From the NCBI GenBank assembly GCA_030540075.1, contig JAUNWX010000003.1, forward strand, positions 18,029 to 82,028: 64,000 nucleotides of DNA, in the 5' to 3' direction. The notes under the pieces were generated by a model. That model was not told the DNA's origin and did not search any database. It saw only the letters and a list, made by a program, of their open reading frames with translations. Numbering within the stretch: the stretch's first letter is position 1; the number at the start of each line of letters is the position of its first letter. Source of the stretch: Lachnospiraceae bacterium (GTDB lineage Bacteria > Bacillota > Clostridia > Lachnospirales > Lachnospiraceae). A program made the translations under genes and the position numbers. Positions 26,788 through 35,613 of this stretch are shown in pieces.

Positions 26788-28880
26788 TGAAGCGGCGCAT
26801 GACACGGGACCCTGCGCACACCGAAACCGAAGGTCGACGCAGGGCGAAGGCTGAACGCACAGCACCGTGCACGCAGAGCTCGGTCACCGTGTTTCTCGCA
26901 CTTTCCTTTGCGATGATCGCTGCGCTGCTGCTCACCATCGTGGAGTCCTGCCGCACCGTCTCCGAGCGCCTGTTCTGGCAGGTGGCGGTGGACAGCTCCA
27001 TGGAGTCACTCTTCTCACAGTTCCACCGTCCGCTCTGGGAAAACTACCGGATCTTCGGACTGCAGTACCGGACGGACGAGGATCTCTCGGAGGAGTTCTA
27101 TGACTTCATGAAGCCCTATCTCAGCGCCCGGGACCTCTTCCCGGGCAGCATCCGGGAGGACAATGTCTCCTTCCTGGAGCATGTGCATGTCACCGAGGGG
27201 ATCAGCTTCGAAGAGGAGGTGCTGGAATATATGAAATATGGACTTCTGGACTCCCTGATCAGCTTCGCGGGCAGTGACTTTCAGGAGCAGGAGATCGTCG
27301 AGGAGCTGGAAAAGGTATTCCGCCGTGCGGACGAGTCGAAGGAAATCCGGGAGCTGCAGCGAAGCTATCAGCTCGATACGAAGGATCTGAAGGCGGTCGA
27401 GGATGCCATCGCACAGGTGGATGCCGCGACACGAAGTGCCGAGGCCGCCCATCGGGAGGCCTGGAATGCACTCCGGCGGGAAGACCCGTACGACTTCTAC
27501 TCAGCGAAATATTCCTTCACCCGCGCACTTACCGAACTTCAGCACGCGGTTACGCGCTATACGAAGGCGGCGGATCAGCTCGCGGAAAAGGTCGCCGCGC
27601 TCCGCGCAGACTTTGACACCCGCTCCGCTTCCCTCTCCGAAGAGGGACGGCAGGCCATCGAGGCGGAAATCTCCGAATATGAGAATTATGTGTCCCGAAG
27701 TGGCGATGTTCGTGCAGAGATTGAAGCGATGCCGTCGAAGGCGGATGCGCTCATCGCGGAAGCCGATCGCGTCGAGCAGGATGTCGATGACTTCGAGGAG
27801 TGGCTGGCGGATGCCATCGCGGATGCCTGGGATGACGACGAGGAGGACGAGCCGGACTTTTCCTATGAGATCCGGCGCTTCTACCGCAATGCCGCCGCGG
27901 ACTGGAACAGCTTTTCGCTGATTCACTATGGCGGCGAGCTGTCGAAGATCAATGCGAAGAACAAGGCACTGCTCGATCAGATCAGTGACCTGCTGCAGGG
28001 CAATCTGCTCTCACTGGTGCTGCCGGACGGAGCCCCGCTTCCGTCGAACAGCGCCATCCATGACCGCTCACCGGCATTCCCGGCCGATTCCACCGCCCAT
28101 CCGGTGGAGGTCGCCATCCTCGGGGAGTACGCACTGAAGTTTTTTCACTACTATCATCCGGGTGAAACACCGAAAGAGCAGCTGCCACCGAGCGGCACAC
28201 AGGCACTCGAGCTCGAGTATCTGCTTGGCGGCGAAAGCAGTGACTACGAGAATCTCTCGGAATATGTCACAAAGCTCGTCGCCCTCCGGGAAGGAATGAA
28301 TCTGATCTATCTCTACTCGAGTCCGGAGAAACGGAACGAAGCACGGCTCTTCGTCACCTCCTTTCTCGTCGCTACGGGAAACCCGGCGCTGATTTCCGTC
28401 TTCACCTTTTTCGTCCTCGGCATCTGGGCACTGGTGCAGGCGATCCAGGACGTGAAAACCCTGCTGTCTGCCGGACGCGTACCGCTTTTTCATGATCACA
28501 GCAGCTGGTCCGTCGACATCTCCGGTCTTCTCCGTTTCGGGGAGCACCCGTCCGCGAGCGCGGATAAGCGTAAGAAGGGACTTTCCTATCGGGATTACCT
28601 TCGGGCGTTTCTGCTCGGCGAGGGGCTTCTCGACCAGGCGGAGATCAATCAGCGGATGCTGAGCCGGATCGAGAAAAATATCCGGCAGATCGGAAAGGAT
28701 CCGGAAACCGGCTTCGCCCTCGATGAATGTCTCTATGCACTCGAGGCCACGGTCCGTCCGGACACGCGGCACGTCATGTACAGCACCGGCATCCTGCAGA
28801 TGGTCGCCGATACGGCACCGGCCATCGACTACTCGATGGAGATCAGCAGCTACTACAAGTATCGAAATGATACGCAGTAA
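26787..28880 (+). CDS. large membrane-anchored pilus-locus protein (DUF5702-like)
   Basis: 697 residues. After a basic N-terminus with RRRAKAER, a single span (VTVFLALSFAMIAALLLTIVES) resembles the TadE/TadG N-terminal anchor, followed by a long extracytoplasmic part. Residues about 180-340 are helical and charged (Glu/Arg/Ala heptads), probably coiled coil. A second hydrophobic segment (LISVFTFFVLGIWALVQAI) lies near residue 540. Proteins of this size and layout recur in clostridial tad loci, where they may act as minor pilins or scaffold. Exact function unknown. Confidence 0.7.
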   Translation: MKRRMTRDPAHTETEGRRRAKAERTAPCTQSSVTVFLALSFAMIAALLLTIVESCRTVSERLFWQVAVDSSMESLFSQFHRPLWENYRIFGLQYRTDEDLSEEFYDFMKPYLSARDLFPGSIREDNVSFLEHVHVTEGISFEEEVLEYMKYGLLDSLISFAGSDFQEQEIVEELEKVFRRADESKEIRELQRSYQLDTKDLKAVEDAIAQVDAATRSAEAAHREAWNALRREDPYDFYSAKYSFTRALTELQHAVTRYTKAADQLAEKVAALRADFDTRSASLSEEGRQAIEAEISEYENYVSRSGDVRAEIEAMPSKADALIAEADRVEQDVDDFEEWLADAIADAWDDDEEDEPDFSYEIRRFYRNAAADWNSFSLIHYGGELSKINAKNKALLDQISDLLQGNLLSLVLPDGAPLPSNSAIHDRSPAFPADSTAHPVEVAILGEYALKFFHYYHPGETPKEQLPPSGTQALELEYLLGGESSDYENLSEYVTKLVALREGMNLIYLYSSPEKRNEARLFVTSFLVATGNPALISVFTFFVLGIWALVQAIQDVKTLLSAGRVPLFHDHSSWSVDISGLLRFGEHPSASADKRKKGLSYRDYLRAFLLGEGLLDQAEINQRMLSRIEKNIRQIGKDPETGFALDECLYALEATVRPDTRHVMYSTGILQMVADTAPAIDYSMEISSYYKYRNDTQ

Positions 28881-28893
28881 TCTGAGGAAACGC

Positions 28894-29778
28894 ATGAAAC
28901 AGGAACGAAGTACCCTGCCCCGGCAAAAGTCACACTCCAGGTACCATCACCGGGCATCGGAATACAAGAAAAAACTGAATACACTTCTTCTGACACCATG
29001 CCGCTCCTCCCTCACCGTGGAGGCCGCGCTCGCCCTGACCCTCGTGATCCTCGCGAGCGTCGTCCTCATGGTGCCCATGCTGATCCTGAACCATCAGCGA
29101 AATGCATTCCTCGAGATGCATGAGAATGCACGCCAGATGGCGAAGCAGAAATATGTCGAGTACTACCGCGCGAAGGACGGCAGTCTCACCCTCGATCAGG
29201 ATCTCCTGAACAGCGGGGAGACCGTGCTCACCGCCCTCGCCCTCGGGCATCAGATCGCCCAGCCCGGCATGCAGAACATCGATCTCTTCTCCGATTCCGA
29301 AATCACGAAGGATACCGTGCGCTATATCGCAAACTACGACGCGGTTCTGCCGTTTTCGGTACTCGGACTCGATCATCTGTCGCAGCAGGTCGTCGTCAGC
29401 CGTCGTGCCTGGATCGGTGCGAAGGGCAACCGCTGGATGGAAAATAACGGCGGGGAGGCGGAAGACGATCCGATCGTCTATGTCAGTACCCGCGACACCG
29501 ATGTCTACCATACCACGCGGGCCTGCTCCTATCTCACCCATGACATCCTGGAGGCCCGGGGCGAAGACATGCGAACACTCCGGAACAAATTCGGTGGAAA
29601 GTACAGTCCCTGTGCCACCTGTCGCCCGAACCTGTCCATGCCGGCCGTCTACTATACCCTCGCGGCACGCAGCTATCATACGACGCCAAGCTGTCGTACC
29701 ATCTCCAGCAACGTGCAGGAAATGAAAAAATCCGAAGCCGAGTCCTATGGAAAGCACGGCTGTGTGCGCTGCGGATAA
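28894..29778 (+). CDS. TadE-like pseudopilin with two Cys/His modules
   Basis: 294 residues. The N-terminal hydrophobic segment SLTVEAALALTLVILASVVL is the clostridial TadE signature. The C-terminal third carries two related stretches: VYHTTRACSYL ... YSPCATCRP, and SYHTTPSCRTI ... KHGCVRCG. Each has His, Cys and a CxxC, suggesting two small metal-binding or disulfide modules of the kind seen in extracellular Ada-like zinc ribbons. I start at 28894, where GAGGAAACGC precedes ATG; an upstream ATG at 28867 would overlap the preceding gene. Confidence 0.78.
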   Translation: MKQERSTLPRQKSHSRYHHRASEYKKKLNTLLLTPCRSSLTVEAALALTLVILASVVLMVPMLILNHQRNAFLEMHENARQMAKQKYVEYYRAKDGSLTLDQDLLNSGETVLTALALGHQIAQPGMQNIDLFSDSEITKDTVRYIANYDAVLPFSVLGLDHLSQQVVVSRRAWIGAKGNRWMENNGGEAEDDPIVYVSTRDTDVYHTTRACSYLTHDILEARGEDMRTLRNKFGGKYSPCATCRPNLSMPAVYYTLAARSYHTTPSCRTISSNVQEMKKSEAESYGKHGCVRCG

Positions 29779-29873
29779 ATATTTGACGATGCACATGCAC
29801 ACACTGTTCCCGTACACGTCTGCTGTCCCATATATGCCGCCTGAATTGCGTCGTTCATACCGGAGGATACACT

Positions 29874-30410
29874 GTGATGCACTATTCACTCTTTCTCTTT
29901 TTCATATATGCACTGCTCTGCATCGCGTACGATCTCCGGAGCCGCAGCGTACCCCTGCTGGTGCATCTTCTGTTCGTGCTCCCCGGGCTGATCATATTCG
30001 GCAATCAGCTTCATAGTGCGTTTCAGTCCTGTGCACTCAACGCTCAGCGGATGGTGATCGGTACTTTACCAGATACTTCATCCGCGGCACTTCTGCTCTG
30101 GCATCCGATCCGGACCGCACTGCTTCCACTGCTGCCGGGGCTCCTGGCCCTGCTGCTCAGCCGGCTCTCGCGGGAAGCGCTGGGCCTCGGCGATGCACTT
30201 TTTCTGCTGATTGCCGGTCTCTATATCCCGACGCGCTTGATGCTTCTGCTCCTGCTGTCCGGTATCCTGGTCGGCTTTCTCGTGAGTGCCGTCCTGCTCA
30301 TCTATGGCCGTCTCCACGGCCGAAGCATGCGAAAAGTAAGCTTCCCGTGGATTCCCTGCACGCTGCCAGCGCTCTGTGCGATCGCTTTCGAACAGTTCCC
30401 GCTGGTTTGA
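29874..30410 (+). CDS. A24 prepilin peptidase, second copy
   Basis: 178 residues, about five membrane spans. Catalytic aspartates lie in YDLRSRSVP and in GLGDALFLLIAGLY (GxGD). It is more divergent and longer than the copy at 21065, with an extra loop between residues 43 and 75. Start is GTG at 29874 (7 bases after GGAGG) or ATG at 29877. Two peptidases may divide processing of the Flp pilin and the TadE-like subunits. Confidence 0.8.
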   Translation: MMHYSLFLFFIYALLCIAYDLRSRSVPLLVHLLFVLPGLIIFGNQLHSAFQSCALNAQRMVIGTLPDTSSAALLLWHPIRTALLPLLPGLLALLLSRLSREALGLGDALFLLIAGLYIPTRLMLLLLLSGILVGFLVSAVLLIYGRLHGRSMRKVSFPWIPCTLPALCAIAFEQFPLV

Positions 30411-30503
30411 CGCTTCTTCATCCATCCGATGACAGTTCGCATCCGGTCTGTCCCAGATGCTCTGCATCATCTACTGAACGCAATTTTACATTCAGGAGTT
30501 CCC

Positions 30504-30743
30504 ATGTATACCATCGAAGCCGCCTATATCTTTTCCATCATCCTGCTGGTCATCGGAAGTCTCGTCACCAGCGCCATCAAACTGCAGTCAAAAATCAATG
30601 GCTTCACACGTTCTGCACTCGAAACAGAGGTCAACAGCCATCTTCCGGATGGCGCAAAGGATTTCCAGCCGGAGGATTTCATCCGCATGGTCACCCTTTT
30701 TGAACAGGACATCGATCCAGCCGAAGGAGAACAACATGAATAA
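30504..30743 (+). CDS. small TadE-like membrane protein
   Basis: 79 residues. It begins MYTIEAAYIFSIILLVIG, a short polar tip, Glu at position 5 and one hydrophobic helix, matching the N-terminal segment of TadE-type pseudopilins without a leader. A soluble tail of about 50 residues follows. AGGAG precedes the ATG by 7 bases. It overlaps the next gene by 8 bases. Probably a minor structural subunit; function inferred from shape and position. Confidence 0.7.
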   Translation: MYTIEAAYIFSIILLVIGSLVTSAIKLQSKINGFTRSALETEVNSHLPDGAKDFQPEDFIRMVTLFEQDIDPAEGEQHE

Positions 30744-32073
30744 ACCGATTCTGGAGCGTATGTCCTACGAGCATAATCTCCGTCACAGTTATATGCACAT
30801 CAGTGCGCAGTCCGTGGACCCTCAGTCCTATGCGCTGAAGCTGCTCCGCGAAACGAGTGTCCCGGATACGCTGCCCCCCTCGATCCGCCCGGATGCGGAG
30901 GATCCGGCACAGGCGACCCTGGAGTATGAGGTCTCCGGTCTCGAATCCATGGCGAGCTACTACGCGAGCCGGAAGCTCCGCCACCTGGCCCTCGCACGAC
31001 TCATGGAGAACATCCATGGTCTGCTCGAGCATCTCGAGGAGTATTTTCTCCCGGAGGATATGGTGCTCCTGGATCCATCCGCGATCTTCTACAATCAGGA
31101 AACGGAAAGCTGGACCTTCACCCTCGTGCCCGGCTACGGCAGCTCCTTCCATGAAGCGCTGAAGGCGCTCATCGCCTGGCTTCTGAAGCGAATCGACTAC
31201 AACGAGGATCGTGTCGTCGTCCTGGCCTACACGCTCTATAACGAGTCCCTCAAGGAATTTCTCGTGATGGAGAATCTTCTTCGCATCTGCCGGCAGAACA
31301 TCGAGCGCGAACGCATGCTTCAGCTGGAACGTAGCGGTGGCCATGCATCTGCACCGTCTGCCTCATCTTTCGGAGCCGACAGCCGGGCCTCTGTGCAGGC
31401 TTCTGCTTCCGGTTTGTTCAATGCAGGCGACCGGCGCACAGCGGACTCCGCACCACGTCCACGCATGATTTCCACCGATGGCATCTTCCGCCCGATCGAC
31501 GCCGGCCTTTCGGAGACGGCAGCAGACGCTGCGCCACGACCGGCGATGCCCGCACAGCCATCTGCCGCAGCGCCTGACAACATTGGCTTCCCATCCGATT
31601 ATGGTGAAGACGAGTACAGTAAGACGGTGAAGAAAATGCAGGCGCACGCGGCAGGCGATACCCATGCGTACGAGCATGACGCATCCCTCTGCACGAATTA
31701 CAGCGGCTTCGATGATGCCGCGCTCGACGGTGTCAGCGTATCCTCGCTGGTTCCGGCCCCAGAAGTGAAAAGGAGTTTTCCACTTTTTCATCGCCGAAAA
31801 GAGGGGAAATCCGAGAAATCAGAACGACGAACGAAAAAAAGCGTAGAGAAATCCACACTGAAGGAAGCCCTGTCCACCAAACAGAATCAGAGCTCCTTTA
31901 AGGCGAAGACCCTGCTCTCCGTTGCGCTCATGATCCTCATCCCTTTCCTGATCTGGTTCCTGAAGGGCGGGGTCGTCCTCCGTCGCATGCTGCCGCTGGT
32001 ACTGGCACTCGAAGCCGGCATCCTCGTCGTCATCGCACTCGATTACCTGATGGCGAAGCTGCCGGATGATTGA
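30736..32073 (+). CDS. DUF6382-like protein ending the pilus operon
   Basis: 445 residues. The N-terminal 200 residues (HSYMHISAQ ... LRICRQN) match the soluble domain found in clostridial tad loci, often fused to an FHA domain. Here the middle (about 205-340) is low-complexity Ser/Ala/Asp sequence, then a Lys-rich stretch, and the end has two membrane spans (LLSVALMILIPFLIWFL and LPLVLALEAGILVVIAL). No FHA domain is visible. GAAGGAG precedes the ATG at 30736. Last gene before two hairpins, one with a T-tract. Confidence 0.7.
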   Translation: MNKPILERMSYEHNLRHSYMHISAQSVDPQSYALKLLRETSVPDTLPPSIRPDAEDPAQATLEYEVSGLESMASYYASRKLRHLALARLMENIHGLLEHLEEYFLPEDMVLLDPSAIFYNQETESWTFTLVPGYGSSFHEALKALIAWLLKRIDYNEDRVVVLAYTLYNESLKEFLVMENLLRICRQNIERERMLQLERSGGHASAPSASSFGADSRASVQASASGLFNAGDRRTADSAPRPRMISTDGIFRPIDAGLSETAADAAPRPAMPAQPSAAAPDNIGFPSDYGEDEYSKTVKKMQAHAAGDTHAYEHDASLCTNYSGFDDAALDGVSVSSLVPAPEVKRSFPLFHRRKEGKSEKSERRTKKSVEKSTLKEALSTKQNQSSFKAKTLLSVALMILIPFLIWFLKGGVVLRRMLPLVLALEAGILVVIALDYLMAKLPDD

Positions 32074-32089
32074 CAGCAATGCATGGACC

Positions 32090-33082
32090 GTAACAGTTCA
32101 GCCTGGTGACTTCTTCACCCGGCTGAACTATTACGAGACGCTTATGCCGAGCGTCTCTTTTTGTTTGTTTGCCCACCCCATTCGATTTCCTTTATCCATT
32201 TAATTATCGGACCCACCCCATGCAAACAAACAAAAAGAGACGCCCATACATCCTGACCAGGGTAAAATCGGATGAAAACCTGGTGATCAGAGTTTTAAAA
32301 TGGCGCAATACGTATCACTATCATGACGGTTTCCGAAATTTTCACAAAAACCGTTTATAGCATTCATGCGTCATTAGGTTTTTTAATCTTTGTTACAAAC
32401 AATCGATTTTTAAGCTGAGCGCCATTAGATAATTTTCGCAAAGAGAGAATTTCAAAGAGCGATGCCATTAACTTTTCTGGAGTTTGTAACAAACAGGGTA
32501 TTTTCAAGATGCGTGCCATTAAGTGACTTTTACAAATCATCCATTTCAGTGATCTGTGCCATTAGTTTATTTCACAGATTAAGAAATATCAGACTCTGTG
32601 ACATTAAGTATGCGGCGTCGAGACTGGCTCAGCTGGTGGTTCGCAGAAGAAAAGCAGAGAAGAGATAAAGTCACTGCCTTAGAATTGAGCAGTTTTGCGT
32701 CAAAAATCGAGATTTTACTTGGATAATACTGGGCGAGAGTGACTGGACTTAATGTCATAGACTCGCTATGAAAGGAAACTGAGAAAAAGCCTAATGGCAT
32801 ACGATTCGGATAAAGCAAATTTGTGAAAAAACGATGCCAGCCTTTATCAACATGCCTACACTCGTAAAATCCATGCAGCATCATATTAGGCTGTTTTGAT
32901 ACAACATCACCAGCTCGAACGAAAACAGGCGCCGATTTTTTGTTTGCCTGCACGGGGCGGGGCCAATATGCAAGTAAATAACGGATGTATACTGGGGTGG
33001 GCAGGCAAACGAGAAGAGGCGCCCGGTATGGACATCCCTTGAAAATGATCCAGGTTACAAAATCACCCGGCTGAACTGTTAC
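32090..33082. repeat. about 1-kb imperfect inverted duplication, A+T-rich, no convincing gene
   Basis: Ends at 32090-32112 and 33059-33082 are inverted copies (GTAACAGTTCAGCC core). Inside each end lies a related hairpin. Left: a 22-bp stem, GCGTCTC...GTTTGC closing with GCAAAC...GAGACGC (32150-32244), around two CCCACCCCA boxes. Right: GGCGCC/GTTTGCCTGC arms (32927-33024) around similar C-rich boxes. Further in, both arms keep a TTTTCACAAA stretch and a CATTAGG box. The centre (32360-32610) has several copies of a CATTA(A/G) box. Open frames here are short or lack ribosome sites, so I call no gene. Possibly a decayed mobile element or a structured RNA pair. Confidence 0.6.
32136..32170 (+). 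terminator. terminator of the tad operon
   Basis: GAGACGCT and AGCGTCTC (ends at about 32136 and 32158) form an 8-bp stem followed by TTTTTGTTTGTTTG. The same T-rich segment is also the left arm of a longer hairpin closing at 32223-32244, so termination and the accessory inverted repeat are intertwined. Confidence 0.7.
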
Positions 33083-33165
33083 CATGGATCCCATCATTTT
33101 CAGAAATACATACATCCGCCGTTGAAAATACGCATATTACGTAGTATTCTATAAGGAGACATAAC

Positions 33166-33348
33166 ATGAAATTTCGGGAAATGGAATCTCTTCTTCTGAA
33201 GGATGGATGGCTTCTGGTCGATATCAGAGGATCTCACTATCAGTACAAGCATCCATCTAAATTCGGCAAGGTAACGGTTCCAAATCATCGTGGTGACATC
33301 CCTGCAAGAGTTGTAGCTTCTATACTGAAGCAGGCGGGGCTCAAGTAG
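33166..33348 (+). CDS. hicA: HicA mRNA-interferase toxin
   Basis: 60 residues, complete HicA fold. It begins MKFREMESLLLKDGWLL, contains the catalytic-His stretch GSHYQYKHP and ends with PNHRGDIPARVVASILKQAGL. Dimeric double-stranded-RNA-binding-like toxins of this family cleave mRNA during translation. AAGGAG lies 7 bases before the ATG. It precedes its antitoxin hicB by 25 bases, the standard order. The locus is A+T-richer than neighbouring genes, consistent with horizontal gain. Confidence 0.95.
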   Translation: MKFREMESLLLKDGWLLVDIRGSHYQYKHPSKFGKVTVPNHRGDIPARVVASILKQAGLK

Positions 33349-33373
33349 TATCCGCTATGCCAGAGGAGTATTT

Positions 33374-33772
33374 ATGAACTATATTTATCCAGCTGTTTTT
33401 TATCCTGAAGAGGATGGCCGTTATTCTGTCATTTTTCCAGATTTAAATGATCTCGCAACGTATGGTGATACCCTTGCCGATGCTTTTGCCATGGCGCAGG
33501 AAGCGTGCGGTCAGTATCTTTTCACCTCTTTACGAGACGGTGAGCACCTTCCTTCACCGTCTTCACTCGATGACGTTCAAAAAGAAGATGCTCATGCGCT
33601 CGTCAATATGGTATGTGTGAATCTCGACGCGTACGCCCGTGCTTACGATGACAAAGCCGTTAAAAAGACCTTAAGCATCCCGGCCTGGCTGAATACCGCA
33701 TGTGAGAATCTCGGAATCAATTTCTCGAAAGTTTTGAAGGATGCACTGATTGCGAAGCTGCAGGTACAGTAA
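33374..33772 (+). CDS. hicB: HicB antitoxin
   Basis: 132 residues. The N-terminal partial RNase-H-like domain (YPAVFYPEEDGRYSVIFPDL, then ATYGDTLADAFAMAQEA) binds HicA, and the C-terminal stretch (LSIPAWLNTACENLGINFSKVLKDAL) is a ribbon-helix-helix-like DNA-binding tail for autoregulation. It follows hicA in the same operon and is closed by a strong hairpin terminator. Family assignment is secure; whether the module is active is unknown. Confidence 0.94.
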   Translation: MNYIYPAVFYPEEDGRYSVIFPDLNDLATYGDTLADAFAMAQEACGQYLFTSLRDGEHLPSPSSLDDVQKEDAHALVNMVCVNLDAYARAYDDKAVKKTLSIPAWLNTACENLGINFSKVLKDALIAKLQVQ

Positions 33773-33798
33773 GACGCATCTTTATCACGTATACATCA

Positions 33799-33855
33799 AA
33801 CTGCCGTTGGGCGACTGAACCTTATGATCCAGTCGCCCAACGGCAGTTCTTTTTT
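33799..33855 (+). terminator. hicAB terminator
   Basis: A perfect 19-bp stem (33799-33817 with 33830-33848, 12-base loop) is followed by CTTTTTT. It is unusually long and perfect for a terminator. Confidence 0.92.
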
Positions 33856-33924
33856 CGCTTTATAGTGATGCGGCTTATAGCATTCTTACGAAAAAATGTA
33901 TATTCTAATCCCAGGAAGTCCGGG

Positions 33925-35169
33925 TCATTCTGCGATTCGCTTTGCGATCTCGACAAGGATCTCCGTGGTCTTTTCGAGTGCTCCCGCCGGGATGAACTCA
34001 TACTTTCCGTGGTAGTTGTAGCCACCGGTGCAGAGGTTCGGGCACGGAAGGCCCATGTAGGAGAGACGTGCACCATCGGTGCCACCACGGATCGGAACCA
34101 CGATCGGCTCAATGCCACAGGCGCGCATCGCTTCTTCTGCGTTATCGATGAGGTACATGCACGGCTCGATCTTTTCCTTCATGTTATAGTAGCTGTCCCG
34201 GATCTCGCAGACCACGGTACCCTCGCCGTACTTCCGGTTCAGGAACGCCGCTGCATCTGCGAAGAAGCGCTTCTTTTCCTCGAACTTCGCGCGGTCATGG
34301 TCGCGGATGATGTACTCCATCTTCGCTTCCTCGACACCGCCGCTCATCCCGTCGAGATGGTAGAAGCCCTCATAGCCCTCGGTATACATCGGGTTCTCAA
34401 ACGCCGGCAGGAGGCTCTGGAATTCCATGCCGATGAGCAGCGCGTTCTTCATCTTGAGCTTCGCACTGCCCGGGTGAATGCTGGCACCGTGAATCGTGAC
34501 CTTCCCGGAGGCGGCATTGAAATTCTCATACTCAAGCTCGCCGAGCGCCCCTCCATCGACCGTATAGGCGATGTCTGCGCCGAAATCCGCGACGTCAAAG
34601 CGGTCCGCCCCGCGTCCGATCTCCTCATCCGGTGTAAAGCCGATACAGATGTCCCCATGCTTTATCTCCGGATGCGTCAGGAAGTGCTCCGCCATCGTCA
34701 TGATTTCTGTGATGCCCGCCTTATCATCGGCACCGAGCAGCGTTGTTCCGTCCGTCACGATGAGGTCCTCACCCCGCAGATCCGCCAGGAACGGAAAATC
34801 CGCCACCTTCATCACGATCTGCTTCTCTTCGTTCAGTACGATATCCTCACCGTCGTAATCATGCACGATCCGCGGCTTGACGTTTGCACCCGTCAGCGCC
34901 GGCGAGGTATCCATGTGCGCGATGAAGCCGAGCACCGGCGTGCGCCCTGCAGCACCAGCTGCGCTGTCCGCCATCGTCGACGGAATCCGCGCGAAGACAT
35001 AACCGAACTCACTCACGCGCACATCGGCCGCGCCCATCTCGATGAGCTCCTGACGAAGCTGCTCCGCAAGTACGAGCTGCTTCGCTGTGCTCGGGCAGCT
35101 TTCACCCGTCTCATCAGACTCTGTATCATAGCTTACATAATTTAAAAATCGTTCGAGTACTGTTTTCAT
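33925..35169 (-). CDS. pepT: peptidase T (tripeptidase)
   Basis: 414 residues, M20B family, normal length. Zinc ligands and catalytic acids are visible: [34 protein letters not shown] and YTVDGG. The C-terminal ligand is in the [12 protein letters not shown] region, with substrate-binding [12 protein letters not shown] just before. It releases the N-terminal residue from tripeptides in the cytoplasm. It lies alone between hicAB and the carrier/CyuA cluster and fits the peptide-utilisation theme of that cluster. Confidence 0.96.
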   Translation of the reverse strand: MKTVLERFLNYVSYDTESDETGESCPSTAKQLVLAEQLRQELIEMGAADVRVSEFGYVFARIPSTMADSAAGAAGRTPVLGFIAHMDTSPALTGANVKPRIVHDYDGEDIVLNEEKQIVMKVADFPFLADLRGEDLIVTDGTTLLGADDKAGITEIMTMAEHFLTHPEIKHGDICIGFTPDEEIGRGADRFDVADFGADIAYTVDGGALGELEYENFNAASGKVTIHGASIHPGSAKLKMKNALLIGMEFQSLLPAFENPMYTEGYEGFYHLDGMSGGVEEAKMEYIIRDHDRAKFEEKKRFFADAAAFLNRKYGEGTVVCEIRDSYYNMKEKIEPCMYLIDNAEEAMRACGIEPIVVPIRGGTDGARLSYMGLPCPNLCTGGYNYHGKYEFIPAGALEKTTEILVEIAKRIAE

Positions 35170-35259
35170 ATTTTCACCCTCGTTTTCTTCAGTTTTCTAT
35201 ATAAGAGCATATCACAGATTCAGCATTTTACAGTCGGAATCACTCGATCTTTTCCTGCA

Positions 35260-35320
35260 GATAAAAGAAAGCCGCCGTACGACCGGACATTCATCCGATC
35301 GCGCGACGTTCTTTCCCATA
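35260..35320 (-). terminator. terminator behind the TSCPD gene
   Basis: On the minus strand GAAAG...CGATCGGATGAATGTCCGGTCG...CTTTC forms an interrupted stem followed by TTTTATC, located just after the stop codon at 35329. Confidence 0.55.
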
Positions 35321-35328
35321 TCTTTTCT

Positions 35329-35598
35329 TTATCTGTTCTCTTCGTTCAGACTTTTGTCGTAGCACTCACGCAGTGCTTTTGCAAGCTGATCTGCACAGGA
35401 TGTCCCTCTGTTTCCACAGAGATTTCCTCCCAGGATGCTTTCGATCTGATCGACGGTCATGCCATCGATCAATTTGCTGACCGCCTTTAAATTTCCGTCA
35501 CAGCCTCTGGTAAAGACAACATTCTTAACAACATCGCCTTCCAGATCAAACGCGATATCCGTCGGGCAGATGCCTTTCGGTTTTACGCTGTATCTCAT
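35329..35598 (-). CDS. TSCPD-domain protein (TIGR03905-like)
   Basis: 89 residues. The single domain matches the TSCPD family: SVKPKGICPTDIAFDLEGD, FTRGCDGNLKAVSKLIDG and RGTSCADQLAKAL, with conserved Cys residues. The domain also occurs at the end of some ribonucleotide reductases; the stand-alone clostridial form has no proven role. The start at 35598 is 7 to 9 bases after GGAGGAG; an in-frame ATG two codons upstream is too close to that site. Fifteen bases after the abgT stop, so cotranscribed. Confidence 0.85.
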   Translation of the reverse strand: MRYSVKPKGICPTDIAFDLEGDVVKNVVFTRGCDGNLKAVSKLIDGMTVDQIESILGGNLCGNRGTSCADQLAKALRECYDKSLNEENR

Positions 35599-35613
35599 AT
35601 ACATACTCCTCCA

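Noticed and set aside
32365-32610. Possible CRISPR array
   Set aside because: The repeated unit is only about 8 bases, spacing varies from 43 to 51 and no cas genes are near.
32610-32726. A 38-residue plus-strand frame beginning MRRRDWLSWW
   Set aside because: The composition looks protein-like, but there is no Shine-Dalgarno and it overlaps another short frame; not enough to call.
32579-33115. A 178-residue minus-strand open frame across the inverted duplication
   Set aside because: No ribosome site, no recognisable family, and it runs through both structured hairpin arms; the similarity to the other arm is explained by the duplication.
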